Shown here: positions 29,900-42,700 of the stretch, piece after piece
Layout: the number at the start of each line of letters is the position of its first letter
Numbering within the stretch: position 1 is the first letter of the stretch
NCBI GenBank assembly: GCA_001692895.1
Contig: KV748187.1
Location: 3,557 to 67,556 of the forward strand
Source: Cenococcum geophilum 1.58
Lineage: Eukaryota > Ascomycota > Dothideomycetes > Gloniales > Gloniaceae
Direction of reading: 5' to 3'
DNA: 64,000 bases
The notes under the pieces: model-generated
Told to the model about the DNA's origin: nothing
Databases searched by the model: none
What the model saw: only the letters and a program-made list of their open reading frames with translations
Program-made: the position numbers and the translations under genes

Positions 29900-32800
29900 T
29901 AATGTCCTCGTAACTAATAATCTTTAAAACTTGCTATTTGTCTTCTTCTTATTCTCTATACGTGTCTGCTTTGTAGACTAGTGGCTTAATATTTCCGTAT
30001 GCTAGCTCTAGTATTGCAATATACTGTATAGGGTAGATCTTTATTTTAGCTAGTAGGTTTAACTTATACGTAACTAGTGAAATTTTTTATATAATTTTAA
30101 AGGTCCTAGCCTAACGTAATCTAACTTCTTACTTGGCCGTTAACTCTTAAAATTTTTATGTAGTAGCTATACTTTATCTCCCTTCTTAAAATCTGGTCCC
30201 TTAGATCTCTTAGCATTATAGTACCTTTTTATTCTCTCTTGTACTTTCTTTACTAATTCTATAGGGTCTATATAAAGATTTATTAGCGTCTTTATTCTTT
30301 CTTTAGCTGTGCTACTTATCTTCTTCGCTTATTATGGTAATAATGATATTTTTAGCTTATATCTATAATTCGCCTTAAATAGTAATGTGCCTATTCCTTC
30401 TTAAGGTGTTGTATTGTATGCAAACTATATAACTAGTAATAGCGATATCTAATTATTCTGTGCATAATTAATATAATGCCTTAGATACTGCTTTAGTGTC
30501 TAATTTAATCTTTCTGTTTAACCGTCTGTCTATAGATAATATGCGGTAGAAGTTGCTACTTAAACTCCTTGCTCCGCTAAGAATACCTCCTAAAATGCTA
30601 CTATAAATCTTAGATCTCTATCCGATATAATCTTGCTTAGTACTCTATATCTTATAAACACTTCTTTAATATAGATTCTAGCGATATCTTCTGCTGATAT
30701 TTCTTCTGTATACGCTATAAAGTATCCCCACTTTGTAAGCTTGTCTACTATTACTAAGATCGCGTTATAATCTTGTCTAGTAATAGGATCTCTTAACTTT
30801 AGCAACTTAATAATAAAGTCCTATAATATGACCTCCTATGGTCTCTCTGGTATTTTAATAGGTTATAGCCCTCTATATAGTTTATGCCTTATTAGTTTAT
30901 TTCTTTAGCAATCTAGATACTTCTTAGTGACCTTCCTAGCTATCCTCTAGATTCTATTAATAATATACTCCTTTTAGAGTCTTAATACTAAGCCTATAGC
31001 TTTATTGTGTTCTTAAGTTAATCCCTTATAGAATTCTTTTATAAATTGCTCCGCTATGCTTTTTAGGATATACTTTACTTCTTGATTTTTATATATATCC
31101 GTTTATAGATCTTCTAGCTATACTTTTAGAATTCTTTATATCTAAAAGCTTTCTGGTGACTTATAAATCCCTTCTAGTTTACTATCTTCCTAAGTTACTG
31201 TAATCTTTAGATAATTGTACCTAATCAGCTTATCTATATCTTTTCGCAGTAAAGCCCCTAATGGCTTCTTATCGTTTTGTAGTTTAGCTTTGCGGCTTAG
31301 AGCATCTGCCCGCGTGTTGTCTGTACCCTTAGTATACTGAATTTTGAAATAGTATTCTATAAGTATCTCTGCCTATTTAACCTGTCTTTAGTTATGTTTC
31401 TTTATTATTAGGAATCCTGTTAGGTTTTTGTAATTTATCTTAACTATAAATAGTTTCTTTATACCTTATAAGAATGCTCTCTATTCCTTTAATGCTGTAA
31501 CTATACCTAATAACTCCTTGTTATAGATGTTATAGTTTAACTCTAGTAGTGTTATCTTCTAACTATAGTATGCTACTAGGTGCTATCTATCTTAATATTT
31601 CTATATAAAGTATGCCCCTAGTATATAGTCTAATATATTCGTCTTTATAACCGTCTCTAGTCCTAGTTAATAGATCTTAAGAACTGGCTCTTAGGTAAAT
31701 AACTCTTTGATTTTCTTAAAGAGCCCTTACTGTTCCTCTCCCTATGCCTATAGTTCTTCTTTCTTTGTTAACCGCGTAAGTGGCTTAATATTCTTTAACT
31801 ACTGCGCTATAAACCTTCTGTAGTAATTGCAAAACCCTAGGAACAATCTTAACTGCGTAATATTCTCTAGTTCCTGCTAATTTATTATGGCCTCGATCTT
31901 CTTTAGATCTATGCTAAGTTGGCCTAGTATAATGATAAATCCTACAAAATTGGTCTTTTTGGTAAAGAACTCGCATTTTTTAATTACTACTAGCATCTGT
32001 TCTTCTTGTAGTCTCCTTAAGACCTATTTAATGTGTTCCCTGTGTTCTTCCTTAGTTATTAAATAGATAATAATATTATTAAGGTATGCTATAATAAATT
32101 CATCTAAGTATTCTCCTAATATATTATTAATACGCTTCTAAAACGTTGCTGGTGCGTTTATAAGCCTAAATTGCATAACTAATAGTTTATACAGTCCTTC
32201 TCTTACTACTTTTTATTCGTCACCTTCCTTAATTCTAATCTAATAGTACGCCCATCTTAGATCTATCTTCGTAAAGATTTGCGCGTTGCCTATCCTATCT
32301 TAGATTTCGCTAATTAAGGGTAAAGGATACCTATCCTTCCTAGTAATGCTGTTTAACTGTCTATAGTTGATACACAGCCTTAGTTTACTATTCTTCTTTA
32401 GTATAAACAGTACTGGATAACCCACTAATAACTACTGTAACCGACTACCGGACCTTGCATATTACCCTGTTTCACCTGCGTCAGCACTACCCTTATATGT
32501 CTCGGATATGGTTTAAATAAGTTATGGGCTTCGGAGTTCGGGGTCTACTTTCATGTATTTATACCACTTGATTTCCATAGATTTACAATCAAGTTGCTCG
32601 TTCAATTCCCACACTGCAAAGCTTACAACTACGATGGTCTAATGTATCCCTTTTATAGATTTTCCTAAATAAACTCTTTTAATGCTCTACCTTCTTCTTC
32701 GGTAAGCTTGTAGATTAGAAAGAACTTTAGACTTATTCCTAGTTCCAATTCTATCTTATAGTCCTATGCTGTATACTCTAATAGCTTTTCACTTTCTAGT

Positions 32801-33260
32801 AACCATAGTTTCTTACCGTACTTATAGTATCTCTTTAGTATATAACTTAAGCCTCGCTTAGTCTCTTTATATATTACTCTAACTTAGTACTATACTAATT
32901 TAGCTTGTTATTGTATCTTGCGGCGTTAAGTATCCCTAATATTGACCTAACCTATAATCTAATTGATTTTCGGATTGTATTTCTGTAACTAAGGCATCCT
33001 TAATACTGCCTTATCCCTTCCTAATAGTAGGATATTAAAAGACATCTTAATTTATCTCCCTTTAATAGTTAGCTGAATAGGTCCTATTTTAAGATTAATA
33101 ATCCCTCCTCTATAGGCTATTGGATCTCCTAAAATTGTAACTAATAGGTAAGGTTCCTCCTTTTGTTTATAAGGTAATCCTATCCTTTTAACTGCTACTA
33201 GTGAGATATGGTTCCTTATTGCTCCACTATCTATTAATACCTTAAACTATTAATCTTACC
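29900..33260 (-). pseudogene. pol: Gypsy1 pol: protease, RT, RNase H, integrase
   Basis: An open stretch at 30590-30805 keeps the integrase core (ILVIVDKLTKWGYF, then KIISDRD), with both Asp residues intact there. The RT active-site box near 32050-32075 reads YLNN in place of the family YxDD, so both metal-binding Asp are lost. Protease lies near 33230. A solo LTR splits RT upstream of motif A at 32436. Stops are nearly all TAA/TAG. N positions near 34660-34700 interrupt the upstream region. Confidence 0.85.
32436..32627. repeat. Solo LTR, TGTAACCGACTACCG family, TSD ACTAC
   Basis: 192 bp from TGTAACCGACTACCGG to AAAGCTTACA, flanked by ACTAC at 32431-32435 and 32628-32632. GC-normal with ordinary CA/TG, unlike the Gypsy1 RT region around it. 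Alignment to Gypsy4 (61230-61270) confirms the empty site. It shares both ends with the 250-bp LTR at 22038-22287, but the middles differ. Confidence 0.9.
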
Positions 33261-36200
33261 ACTTTATTTATAAATTTAAATATTGTCCTTAAATTCCTTT
33301 AAGGGTCTAAGGCTCTACCACTAGCTCCCTCTGGTCCCGTAGGCCTCTACTTTTCTTAACTATTAGCTACTTAATCCTTATACACTTAGCTTACTTTTTA
33401 GCCAATGCCTAGTTTGCTTTTTGTCTTTAATATACTATAGACACGTGTTTTCTAGACATTCCTACTACTATTATCCATCTAAGTATTCTTCTGTAAGGAA
33501 TCTTTCTAGTTAAAGTATTAAATCTCCTTCCTTTTAAACTTCTGCTGGATGCTATCTATGTATATATTTGGCATTCCTGTATTATTACTTATCTATTATC
33601 CAATATATCCTTATAGGGTATTTCTAATTTTTTACTTCGGATTTTTATGTATTTCGTATATATTATCTACGCACGTAATCTATAATAACGTGTAGTATGC
33701 TAGGTGCTTTAGGTTAACTCTTAGCTCGTCTTTATTTCTAAGTTTAAACCTCTATTATACTAATCTAAACGTTGTGACTTTATTTGTAGGTACTAAGATA
33801 CGCCTTTTACTTCTCTAGTCCTCTAATTATTCCTTTAGATCCTTTAACGTTATAATTAAGGCTCCTTTAATGTGAGTTATAGCCTTTTCTATAATTGGGT
33901 GGTTTTAGATAACTTTTTTATCTAACCATATATAGAAATCTTCTCACTTATTGTTGTGCCTTTACCTATACTACTTTTGGTATAGCTGCTGGAGTGTATA
34001 TAGCTTGTCCGTAAGGAAGTATCTTCTTATTGCTGCGTTGTAATAGCCCTTTATATGTCGTTCCTTAAACCTGGTTAGAATCCCTAAACCCTCTTTATTT
34101 TTTAGTTCGGTAAGCTACTTAGCTTTTAGTATACCTATTCTTAGCCTATTAGTAATTCTTTATACTAGCGCTCTGTCCTTTATATGTCCTAATATGCTAG
34201 ATCTCTTATCTAGTTTCTATTCTTACTATACGATAATTCTTTACCTAAACTCTTCTATAGTTTCCTTTAGTTTGCGCCTTACGCTCTAATCCTTAAAGTT
34301 CTCTTGCTTTTTAATCTTGTTATTAACTTTTTAATCTTTAGTCCGAATAATGTGTTCTACTAGTAAGTCTTTTAGGTCTATATATCTGTCTTCTAGTCTA
34401 GTTACTATTTATACTACAGATTCTCTAATCTATAAAGAAGCTCCTTACTTTCTGCCTGTAGGTGTCCTAATTTATACTCCGAATTCTTAATCCCTTGGAT
34501 TCTTTAATCCTAAGCTTGCTTCTAACTTAAGCTTAGCTTTAGCCTTAGTCTAACTAGGCTTACTTAGTGTTCTTATCTTATCTTAAGAGTCTTAAATCTC
34601 ACTTATCTCGTCTTAAGAATCTTATACCTGTGGGAAACTTCGTCCTAAGCTTATTCGTATATNNNTAAACTAAGCTNNTNCTCTACTNNATNNGTTNTNN
34701 TCCGTTATAGGTCCTTAAGCTTACCTTATCTTATCTTAAGAATCTTAGTCGTCTTTTATTTCATCTTAAGAATCTTAAGCCTTTGGCCTTTTGCCTTTAT
34801 CAAGTGCCGAAGTAGTTTACTGTCTTACTTCTCTTACGTCTTGTAAAGCAATAGATATCGTGTCTAGTGGGGTCTTGATCCCTACTAATGTTCCCTATTC
34901 TATAGTGGAATTATCCTTTGCCTCTATTATAATATCTCCAATAGCTACGTGTTCCTAGTAAACCGCCCTTATTATCTTATCGTCACAGAATGTTTCGCCT
35001 GCGTTAAATTTATTATCTTTAATATCCGATCTGCGAACTAGTTCATTGGTTCCTCTATATCCTATAGGTGCTGGCTCTTATAGCTAGTAGCTTGCGCCGT
35101 ACTTAGCGTCCTTATGAATTTGGTATACATTGTTGTAACAAAACGCAAAACTTTTAATTAAATATTCTTTTGTTCCTCGCAGTATATTATTGTCCCTCTA
35201 TATATATATATTGTCTGCTATTGGTCTAGTTTCCTTTATTATATAGTATCTCTAACCATCTTTATAATCCCTTATAAAGTAACCTTATTTTCCGTAATTT
35301 ATATAAGCTCCCTCTCTAAACTATTGCTTTTGCTATAGAGTCTGCCTAAACGTCTTTTGCTGCTAAGATCCTTAGTTTGGCCTCTACTCCTTAGTCCTTT
35401 AATTACTAGATCCTTAACCTCTAGGTTTCTACGGTTTTTTACTCTATCTCTTATAGGCTTCTTTGGTACCACTTAGGTCTATTAGCTCTACGCTATACCA
35501 TAGTTTCTAACTTAGCTTTAGTTATTACGTACTCTACGCCTTATACGACTATAAAACTCTATTCTTACCTCTCTTGGTCTATTCCCTTTAGTAGATCTAA
35601 TTATTAATCTTAATTACTTAATCTATTAGTTCCCTTAGGGTGTCCGCATCTTCTATTAGGATAATTACGTCCTAGACTTTAGCCTTAAGTCCCTATTTAT
35701 ATTGTGCCATAAGCGCCCTATTATTTCACTCTACTTACGTTGCTAACGTTTGGAACTGTGTTATATACTCGATTGCTAAGGTTTATTACGTAATATTTTG
35801 GAGTTTTCTTTCCGCCGTGGTTACTGCCTTTAGGTCTCTAAATATTTATATAAGTTGCTTTACAAATCCGTTCTAGCTTAAGAACATAAACCGTACCTCT
35901 TAGTTTGTTGTCGTTATTCTATTTACCTAGATTTCTATAAGGTAAGGCTTAAACTACTTAAGTGCTCTTCCTATTAGAAATAATCCTGCGTATACTATTT
36001 AATCCATAGGTGTTGCCAGCTTAGCTCCCTCTTGCGCGACCTTAAAGTGCATTTACGTAAGGAATCCTTTAAGCTTTGATCTCTCTCCTAAGTATCTTTC
36101 GATTAATAGTAACTTAACCTTTGCTACGCCTATCCTATTAATCCTATTTTCTAATATTGTATTATTTTCTATTAACTGGTTAACTATCTCTTATAGCTGT

Positions 36201-36357
36201 CCGACCGTTATAAGTTGCTATAAGTTAGTGTCTACTATACTAGTGTCGTTTCCTAACCTCGATGTAGTTGCCGCCGTTAATGGCGTTATAGTAGCTGCTT
36301 TTAGTGGTATGTTGTCCGACTTACTGTTATTAATACCGTAACTAGGTAGTAATTGTG
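33261..36357 (-). pseudogene. gag: Gypsy1 gag and linker
   Basis: Homologous to 57508-60620 of Gypsy4 in reverse. It includes a repeated acidic linker in which TCTTAAGAATCTTA-type words recur (34560-34770), encoding DSQDE-like repeats on minus. The zinc knuckle region is around 35270-35330. Undetermined bases lie at 34663-34700. The sequence next to the 5' LTR (CAATTACTACC on minus) is the expected primer-binding position, but I cannot name a tRNA. Confidence 0.7.
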
Positions 36358-36781
36358 TAACGGAACCTTGTAGTAAGAACTACGGTAGGTCCTATTATTG
36401 GGCTAGGTGTATAGGAAATGCAAGTAACAATAGTCGATAAGTAATAATAACTGGTAGAGTAGTTACCTAATAGATTAACTCCAATTGTATTCTGAGAATT
36501 ACTATAAGGAAGGAACTATCTAGGTAGGGACTAAGGGTTCTTAAATATACAACCGTACTCCTATAAAATCCTTCTTATACGTAATATATGTCTTGTATAT
36601 AAGGTACGTAAGTTCCTCTTATTCCTCTTGTTTAATACGTAGCATATTATGTGACCTTAGTTACTATTCCTCGTTACATAGTTCTATCGGCTCTATCCTG
36701 GACCGTGCTTATATTAACCAACTAGCTTCTTCCGTCTTTTCTCCAAGTAGTTGTAACATTGTACTTAAAGCGTCCGTAACA
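36358..36781 (-). repeat. 5' LTR of Gypsy1
   Basis: 424 bp, TGTAACGGAACC ... GCGTCCGTAACA on plus, followed by the AAAAG duplication. A little more decayed than the 3' LTR (GGTAGAGTAGTTACC for GGTGGAGTGGTTGCC). The 77-codon ORF inside it is accidental. Confidence 0.92.
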
Positions 36782-36786
36782 AAAAG

Positions 36787-39700
36787 GATAGGCAGTAATG
36801 TTTTATTACAACTATATTGCGGGTAGAAACTATAGCTTTAATATAATGCTTTAGCTTACTAAAGCCCACTTTAAGACTAATAAGAATTGCTAGCTTTATA
36901 TATCCGAATAGTAAAAGACTATATTTTAAAAAGTTATCGCTTCTAACCTAATAAAGACTTATTTAGAGTGCCTTTAACTACTCTTTAATAAACTTTAGAA
37001 AATCTAATATAGCCTTACTAAAACTTACTAGAATAAGAACAGCCTAAGGGACCAGGTTATCTTAGCATGCTATAGCATTCCTAAGTATAACTTAGCGCTA
37101 TATAAACCTATAGATACGTTTAAAGGAGTATATACTAAGCTACGCTCTACTATAGGTACTATAATACAAATATAAGAATCTTAATAGTTTTATACTAAAA
37201 ACCCTACCTAACTAAGTATTCCTAACTAATATAATTATAACTAAACTAATTAAATATATAGTGGCCGTAGTAGGGAATACGAAAGAGGGTATAATTAATA
37301 TTAACTATAAGGTAATTATAGAGGTCCTTATAAAGGTTTATTTCAAAGTAATTACTAAAAAAAGTACTACGTTTATAAGAAGCCAAATTATTAGTTAACT
37401 AGACACTCCCTTAATAAGTAAAAAGAGGTATATAATAAGTTCCGTTAGAGTATAAAAAATATTAAAAACTATAAAGTTACTACGGCCTACTTTTAAAGCT
37501 TCCTAGTTTAATATAAAGGCATAGAAGATCTTAAGGGTAAGGTTAATAAGGTCAAATAGCTCCTTATAGATATAGAAATTAAGGACTACTCCCCTAACTA
37601 ATACTTTACTAAGTATAGTAAGGTAGATGGTATATAAACCGTTACTATTCTTAATAATTAATCTACGCTCCATTCTATTATAAAATTAGATATCTTTAAT
37701 AAGCTAAAGGAGAGTTACGCGTTTTTCTTTAATAATAGATACTCGGCGTATATCTTCTATAGTATTATACTAGATATAAAAGCCGTAGGAGTATCTATAG
37801 TAGGAGAACCTTAAGTTTAAGCTCTTTAGTAGCTTAATAGCTCTATTTAGATTAACTAATTAACGGCAGGCTAATATATAATTCGCTTTAGTAAAGGTAC
37901 TATAATCTCTTTTAGCACAATTAGGGTCTAAACCCCCTTAGGATATATTACTTTCTATATTATTTCTATAAATACTCTATTTTTATTTTACATTAAAGAT
38001 ATAAATAAGTTAGGCGTTAGGCTTAATAACCTTAAGAATATACTTATTTAGGGAAATAATTAGGTGCCCGTTATACGCAAATAGGGTTACCCCTAGTTGC
38101 TCCTTTATTCACTAGAAAAAAGTGTTACTTAAAGCTACTTAACTAAGTTAGAATTACGCCAACTATACCATCGTTTTAGCTACCTATTCGTTTATTAATT
38201 GCTTAGGGTTCTTTAGTAAGTAGGCTATAAAGTTAAGGTTAAGGCAATTAAGCATCTTATAAAGTACTACTATTACTACTAAATAAACTAGAAGTCCCCT
38301 GGCCAATTTAAGTTTACCCTTAAGAATAACTACAACTTTAACTTCTATATTATTATTAACGTTATATATCTTAGCGGTAAGCCAGTACTTTAAGTTATTA
38401 ACTTCTTAACCTCCTTTTAAGCCGCGCGTTTCTTAAAAGATATATTAGCTAAAAACGCATAAGATACTCTTTAGTTATACTAGATTAATGTCTATTTAGA
38501 ACCCCCTAATTAAATTATCTATCCCTTCGCACGTTGGTTTGCGTCCTACGGTATCGATAAGGGCCTGGCCAATAAGAGGCGCGCATTAGGCGCCCGGGTG
38601 TACAGCTAGGCCTAGGCTTGGCGCCAAGTATAGGACTCTAACGTGCGAAGGGATAATATAAAAAAGAACTTCTTATCTATAGAGTTCCGATAATAGATAA
38701 AGGTAATAGTAATTAAGGTTAAGGAAGTCCCCGTTAAGGCATATAATAGCATTAAAAAAGTAGAGTAATATTATACGCTATTACGCCGCGTATATAAAAT
38801 TATCTCTTTAGAACTAAAGAACGCTAGCGAAGAACTTACCTTATAAATAGCTATTAAAGCTATTAATAATTCCGCTAGCCTAAATAAACTTATACTTATA
38901 TTACTAGTCTTTAGCGCCTATTCTTAAATAACTAATAATTCTTTACCATTTCCCTCTATTATATAATAAGCTAAGGCTATTTACAAGGCAATAAAGGAGG
39001 TGCGATATCTCTACGCTATACGCTAGGTTAATAATATACTAGGAATAAGAAATGGCCTAAATACCTTAACTATACTTAATCTGCCACTCTAGTTTAAAGT
39101 ACGCGTATAGTGTAAAAAGGGAGGATAGTTAGGCCTATACTAACTTATTATAATTAATAGTTAAACTTATACTATTTAGATGCCTTATAGACCCACTTAA
39201 TTCCATTTAACTGTTATTAAGCCTTATTATAAAGATAATAATTTTAAGCCTTTATAGGATGCCCTAGAAGATACCCTAGAGAAAAACTATAATTAACGTA
39301 CTTTAGAAGGCGACTACGATCCTAATATAATTATAGTAGATACGCTATAACTATAACGCGATAGAGGTCGCCTAAAAGAATTATAAAATTGCTAACATCT
39401 TATTAATTTTAAAGAATAATTTATTGCCGATATTAAAAATAGAGTTAAGTTATTAATGGCCTTTATAATAGCTAAGGAGAAGGCTAACTTTAAGCTTATA
39501 AAACAGCTCTAAAAGGAAGGTTATATTATAACCTTAGGAGCTCCTTTTTAAGCATCTAATAAGTAGGAGATTAACGGTCTTATTATAAGAGGAGTCTTTA
39601 AATTTAAGAAGTATAACCCTACTAAGTTTAATAAAGTTTGCATCTTTAAGTTAAAAATAGTTAATAAGATTAAGAGCAAAGCTACTAATACCCTATTTAA

Positions 39701-41180
39701 GAAATTAAGGCTTATTATTTAAGGTTATAATAATAATAATAAAGAGATAATTTTTATACAATCTCCTATAATTTAATAAGCTAGTTAGTAGGTTATTATT
39801 ATATTAGCTCCCTCCTTAATAAAGAATAGAATAGCGGTTTATTTATAAGATATTACTTAAGCCTACACCTAATTAGAGACGCACCTTTAGCGCTTAATAT
39901 TAGCATACCTTTTATAGCAAATTCGCCACTAGTATCCTAAAGATATAATTATAGTTATGCTTAAGCCATTATATAGAATTGTAGAGGTAGGAATTTACTA
40001 GTAGGCTACCTATAGCAAGCACTATAAAGAGAAGCTTTTAATAACTACTTTTATATTCAATCCTTACTTCCTTCTCATAACTACGGGAACCCTATTTAGA
40101 ATTGTTGGTATATAAACTAATAATATAATTATCTTAGGAGACGACTAATTCTTAACTCTTAAAGAGGATAAGCTAGTAAAGGTAAATCTTATAGTAAAGC
40201 TAAAGGAAAAGCTTAATTTAACAACACTATTAGTTTTTAATAAATGCATCCTCTCCCTAAATAAAGATTCTACTGCTTTACGCCAGAAGGGTTAAGGTAA
40301 GAAGATTAACATTATTAACGTTAATTCCCTAAAGTAAGAATATATAGAGTAACGCGCTTGCGAAGCTTATATTACTTCTATCTATTAACCTAAGGCTTTA
40401 TTTAATCTCTCTATTGCCGCCTAATACTAAAAACTAACTAAGGATAATATTCTTGCCCTAAATAAACGTCTTTTCTAGTAAATAAACCATCTTAATTAGG
40501 GATTACTCTACGTGCCTATTAATCTTCCTACCGCTAAGCTCTTTATATTTATTAATAGATCGTTTATAAATAATAAAGATTTTAGCTCCTAGTTAGGATA
40601 TAAGATTATTATTATAAANAAATNTANTANAGAGAATAACTTTATAATCTATAGCAATCTTATCTATTAGAGCTTAATTAAGAGCAAGCGTATTACCTAA
40701 AGTATTTTAGTATTAGAAATATATAGAATAGTTAGTGGAGTTAATATAGCAATTATAATTAGAACTACCCTAAAGATAATTATAGATTAACTCGGACTTC
40801 CTATTATCCCTATAATTATATACACTAACTTATATTCCCTCTATAAGTATTTAGTTAAGCTTAGTACTATAGGGGGGAGGCGCCTTATAATTAATATTAT
40901 AGCACTTTAGCAATCCTATAAGTATTAAGAACTCTTTAAGATTTAATAGATTAATAGCTAAAATAACCTAGTAGATATAATAATAAAGGCAAACCTAAAT
41001 AAGGCACTAGAGACGTTTATTAATATAAATACTCTATATATATAAGTTAAAGGTTAGGTTAAAAGGGAGTCCTTAGAAATTTCTTAGTTACGTAAGGTCT
41101 TAAGATGTTTAAAAACTTCGACTAGCGGTTAAAGTTATCTAATTAGTTAGATTCTCTTACTAAGACTTTTTTAAAGGGGG
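36787..41180 (+). pseudogene. pol: Copia3 gag remainder and pol
   Basis: Resumes the gag frame after Gypsy1. Protease-like sequence is at 37560-37900. The integrase pre-domain follows (LRQLYHRFSYLF, about 38145-38180), with zinc ligands turned to Tyr. The integrase core is split by a MITE at 38522, and its third acidic residue survives near 38740 (KKVEQYY). Copia RT starts near 39630 (NKVCIFKLKIVNKIK), with LGDDQF at about 40135. RNase H is at 40540-41040, where FVD-type Asp reads Asn. It ends near 41110. TAA/TAG interrupt throughout. N positions lie at 40619-40630. Confidence 0.85.
38522..38653. mobile_element. 132-bp GC-rich MITE in Copia3 integrase, TSD TA
   Basis: Perfect 14-bp terminal inverted repeats TCCCTTCGCACGTT/AACGTGCGAAGGGA, flanked by TA (38520-38521 and 38654-38655). 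Strongly GC-rich (GCGCGCATTAGGCGCCCGGG) inside AT-rich decayed DNA. Removal restores the Copia integrase frame. Too small to encode protein. Confidence 0.9.
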
Positions 41181-41466
41181 GAGTATAATATTTTATAAAC
41201 CCTAACTTAAACTAGCTAATTAAGATTTTCTATCCCTAGGATGGAAAATCGCTATTAGCTCGCTTACCGCTAGCGTCTTAGCGGCCCTACTAACAAGATA
41301 CCTACCAATAACTTATAAGTAAGAAAGCACTACGTACTAAGAGGCAAATTTTAGGATAGCGAGACTTATATTATAATGGCAATAGTAAATAAGGAGGATT
41401 AATATTTATTCTACTAGTTAATCGGTATATATATATAGATAGTAACTATAAAAGAAGAGTTGCCAG
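41181..41466 (+). other. Copia3 3' leader with purine tract and shared hairpin
   Basis: Begins at a purine run AAAGGGGGGAG (41172-41182) that would suit a polypurine tract but lies 285 bp before the LTR defined by the TSD. Contains a hairpin GATTTTCTATCCC...GGAAAATC (41228-41254) followed by GCTAGCG and GCGGCCCT words, the same composite that occurs at 52430-52487 in Copia1. The intervening sequence may itself be an insertion. Confidence 0.5.
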
Positions 41467-41682
41467 TATTGAGAGTAAAGGTAAGCGCTTACCACCTAAG
41501 GTATATTACCGTCATGTGTAGTAAGTTGCCATTATGTGCGGCAAGTTACCATTACGTATCGCCGCGGCACTAGCGTGGTAAGGAGCCTTAAGCTCCTCGC
41601 CCTCCCTTATTAAGAAAAAACAGAACAATTATTATACTACCTATAACTTATAGATACGTAATATTACCTTGTGTAACCAATA
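41467..41682 (+). repeat. 3' LTR of Copia3
   Basis: 216 bp, TATTGAGAGTAAAGG ... GTGTAACCAATA, followed by the duplication GGGTA. More CA/TG remains (GTCATGTGTAGT) than in the 5' copy. Confidence 0.9.
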
Positions 41683-42700
41683 GGGTATATACCGGTTTTA
41701 TAGAGTTTTAAATATAAGGTATAGTTAGCTTTAGAGAATAAGTCTATTTATTATATTAAAGGTCCTTATTAATTTATTAATATATTATAACAAATTTAGG
41801 TAAGTCCTTTAGCAGTTCTCTACCTACTAACTATACTCTAATTTTATCTAAAATAGCTTAATAGAGAGTAGTAACTCTAGCGGTTTTATTCCAATCTAGT
41901 TTATTAATAAGGCCTAAAAATTCCAAAAAGAAGCTAGTAAAGTTTCGGTTCCGTTATTATAGGGTTTTAAGTTTAATAATAGCTATATATTTGCGGCTGG
42001 AGTTATTATATATTTATTTTAGTAGAGAGATAAAGATTTTAAAATTAATAAAGGTGCCGTTATAGAAGAATGGGTTTATAGTTTATATAGCGTCTTTACT
42101 TAAATAAGATATTCTATAGCTAATCTTACTAGCTTTAATAGGGTATTAGTTATAGTTTATTAAAAGTTTAAGATAGAGCTTAGTTATAAAGGGATATAAG
42201 TTATTTTAATTTCTATTAAATATTAGAGGGTTAGAGAGCTTTTTAGATTTTATAGTAGGTATTAGGTTTATTATAGGTATGGGTTAAGCTGCCGTTACTA
42301 GTTTAGGGTTTATATTTAACGGGTTAGGTTTATATATAGTTATTTTAATTTTATTTATAAGTGTTGCTATTAGGGTCTCTAATATAAGTACTTTAAGGTT
42401 ATAAAGTTCTTCGTAGATTACTCCTATTAATTACTAGTGCTAAACTTCTAATATCGCTCGCTATTAGGCCAAAGCATCCGTAAAGGACTATTATATTATA
42501 GTTAACTGTTCCCTAACTAGGGCTATAATACTTATAGTTAACGCGGAGGGTTTAAGTTCGTTTACTATTTTAATAGTAGTTATTTTAATATAACGTAATA
42601 TAAGGGCGCGAAGAGACTTTAGGGAAGATTTAAAGAAATAATATAAATTCTATCTAAATCTAAGGGTATATAGCTCTCGCTAAGAACAAGACGTTACGTA
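41683..42700 (-). pseudogene. gag: Gypsy3 gag
   Basis: Minus frame with TAA/TAG read through gives the retrotransposon Gag (capsid-like) signature: a basic/Pro region, then PFITKLYLKLLINYN, a KISYRISYLSKDAI stretch, NGTFINFKIFISLL, LEFLGLINKLDWN and VGRELLKDLPKF. These correspond to the conserved helices of fungal Ty3/Gypsy Gag. The C-terminal part is displaced to 27032-27275 by Copia3. Confidence 0.78.

Larger units (their letters stand above)
28636..36781 (-). mobile_element. Complete Ty3/Gypsy retrotransposon (Gypsy1), TSD AAAAG
   Basis: 8.15 kb including a 192-bp nested solo LTR. The LTRs are 426 and 424 bp, and the flanking duplications AAAAG are at 28631-28635 and 36782-36786. Coding order on minus is gag (36.3-34.7 kb), protease (about 33.2 kb), RT (32.4-31.9 kb), RNase H (31.7-31.4 kb) and integrase (30.9-30.1 kb). 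A second copy of the same family starts at 57084 on plus. An additional reading frame runs antisense to pol near the 3' LTR. Confidence 0.95.
27276..41682 (+). mobile_element. Complete Copia retrotransposon (Copia3), TSD GGGTA, with nested elements
   Basis: Two 216-bp LTRs (27276-27491 and 41467-41682) with 5-bp duplications GGGTA at 27271-27275 and 41683-41687. The element itself is about 6.26 kb once the nested Gypsy1 (28636-36781 plus its TSD) is removed. Gene order is gag, protease, integrase, RT, RNase H, which is the Copia order. A MITE is nested in integrase. It lies in the gag of Gypsy3. Confidence 0.93.

Noticed and set aside
36593-36826. 77-codon ORF
   Set aside because: Lies across the Gypsy1 5' LTR and the flanking Copia3; not a gene.
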